From an uncultured Colwellia sp. (lineage in GTDB: Bacteria; Pseudomonadota; Gammaproteobacteria; Enterobacterales; Alteromonadaceae): a DNA stretch of 14,258 bases. The notes under the pieces are model-generated. The model made no database searches. It was not told the origin of the DNA and saw only the letters and a program-made list of their open reading frames with translations. The stretch covers positions 1 to 14,258 of the forward strand of contig CAJWBY010000126.1 of the NCBI GenBank assembly GCA_913020705.1, written 5' to 3'. Shown one piece after another: positions 14,081-14,258 of the stretch. The position numbers and the translations under genes are program-made. The first letter of the stretch is position 1. Each line of letters starts with the position of its first letter.

Positions 14081-14258
14081 TGAAAGTTAAAAAAGCCATT
14101 TTACTTTCTGCTGGATTTGGCACTCGGTTACGCCCGTTAACCAATACTTTGCCTAAGTGTCTTGTGCCAATCAACGGAAAACCCTTACTTCAAATTTGGT
14201 TAGAGCAACTGACTAAAAACGGCATTGAAGAGTTTTTGATCAACAGTCATTATTTATC
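14077..14258 (+). CDS. NDP-sugar pyrophosphorylase, N-terminal part (cut by window edge)
   Basis: The first about 60 codons of a sugar-1-phosphate nucleotidyltransferase are present, and the frame is open to the edge. The nucleotide-binding signature is clear: LLSAGFGTRLRPLT, then LPKCLVPING. This family (the RmlA, GlmU and HddC type) couples a sugar-1-phosphate to an NTP. ATG 14077 overlaps the preceding TGA in the ATGA manner; an adjacent ATG at 14080 is also possible. Its place after isomerase and kinase genes would fit an HddC-like guanylyl- or other nucleotidyltransferase of a heptose-type pathway, but specificity lies in the missing part. With the HldE-like nucleotidyltransferase domain upstream, the locus encodes two nucleotidyltransferases, so they may serve different sugars. 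Confidence 0.85.
   Translation, partial: MMKVKKAILLSAGFGTRLRPLTNTLPKCLVPINGKPLLQIWLEQLTKNGIEEFLINSHYL

Overview
The window is an AT-rich stretch of bacterial chromosome. It carries a surface-glycan or nucleotide-sugar gene cluster, most likely from a marine gammaproteobacterium of the Alteromonadales kind (Colwellia, Psychromonas, Shewanella or Thalassotalea-like). That placement is inferred from low GC, codon choice and the gene families, not from any marker gene. No rRNA, tRNA, CRISPR array, transposase or phage gene is visible.

Layout. Positions 1-56 hold the first codons of a probable leftward gene that leaves the window. Positions 57-504 are a non-coding, AT-rich divergent intergenic region with short repeats. 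A rightward block then runs from 505 to 10762: a TPR-containing glycosyltransferase of the TIGR04372 type, two tandem DegT/StrS-type PLP sugar aminotransferases, a HAD-domain/phosphotransferase-fold fusion, an unrecognised 376-residue protein, a radical SAM/SPASM protein, an extended SDR nucleotide-sugar epimerase/dehydratase, and a split transketolase-like ThDP enzyme whose second subunit consists of the pyrimidine-binding domain only. A hairpin at 10774-10809 closes this block against a single leftward SDR gene (10832-11827). A clear sigma70-type promoter in the divergent gap at 11828-11930 then starts a second rightward module: a GmhA-like SIS isomerase, an HldE-like bifunctional protein with its two domains in the reverse of the E. 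coli order, and the beginning of an NDP-sugar pyrophosphorylase that runs off the right edge.

How the genes may fit together (inference). The second module has the logic of heptose-nucleotide synthesis: ketose-7-phosphate isomerase, sugar kinase and nucleotidyltransferases. The first module has the logic of sugar tailoring: aminotransferases, SDR, radical SAM enzyme and kinase. The transketolase-like pair could supply a long-chain ketose phosphate, or transfer a two-carbon unit to a sugar. One reading is that the locus makes an activated, amino-modified higher-carbon or branched sugar, which the first-gene glycosyltransferase (and others outside the window) attaches to a surface structure. 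No flippase, polymerase, ABC exporter or GmhB-type phosphatase is visible here, so the cluster probably continues past 14258.

Most worth a second look: the Pyr-only transketolase subunit and its partner with altered substrate-channel motifs, the domain-swapped HldE, the HAD-kinase fusion, the orphan protein next to the radical SAM enzyme, and the spaced ATCAATGAT repeats upstream of the first gene.
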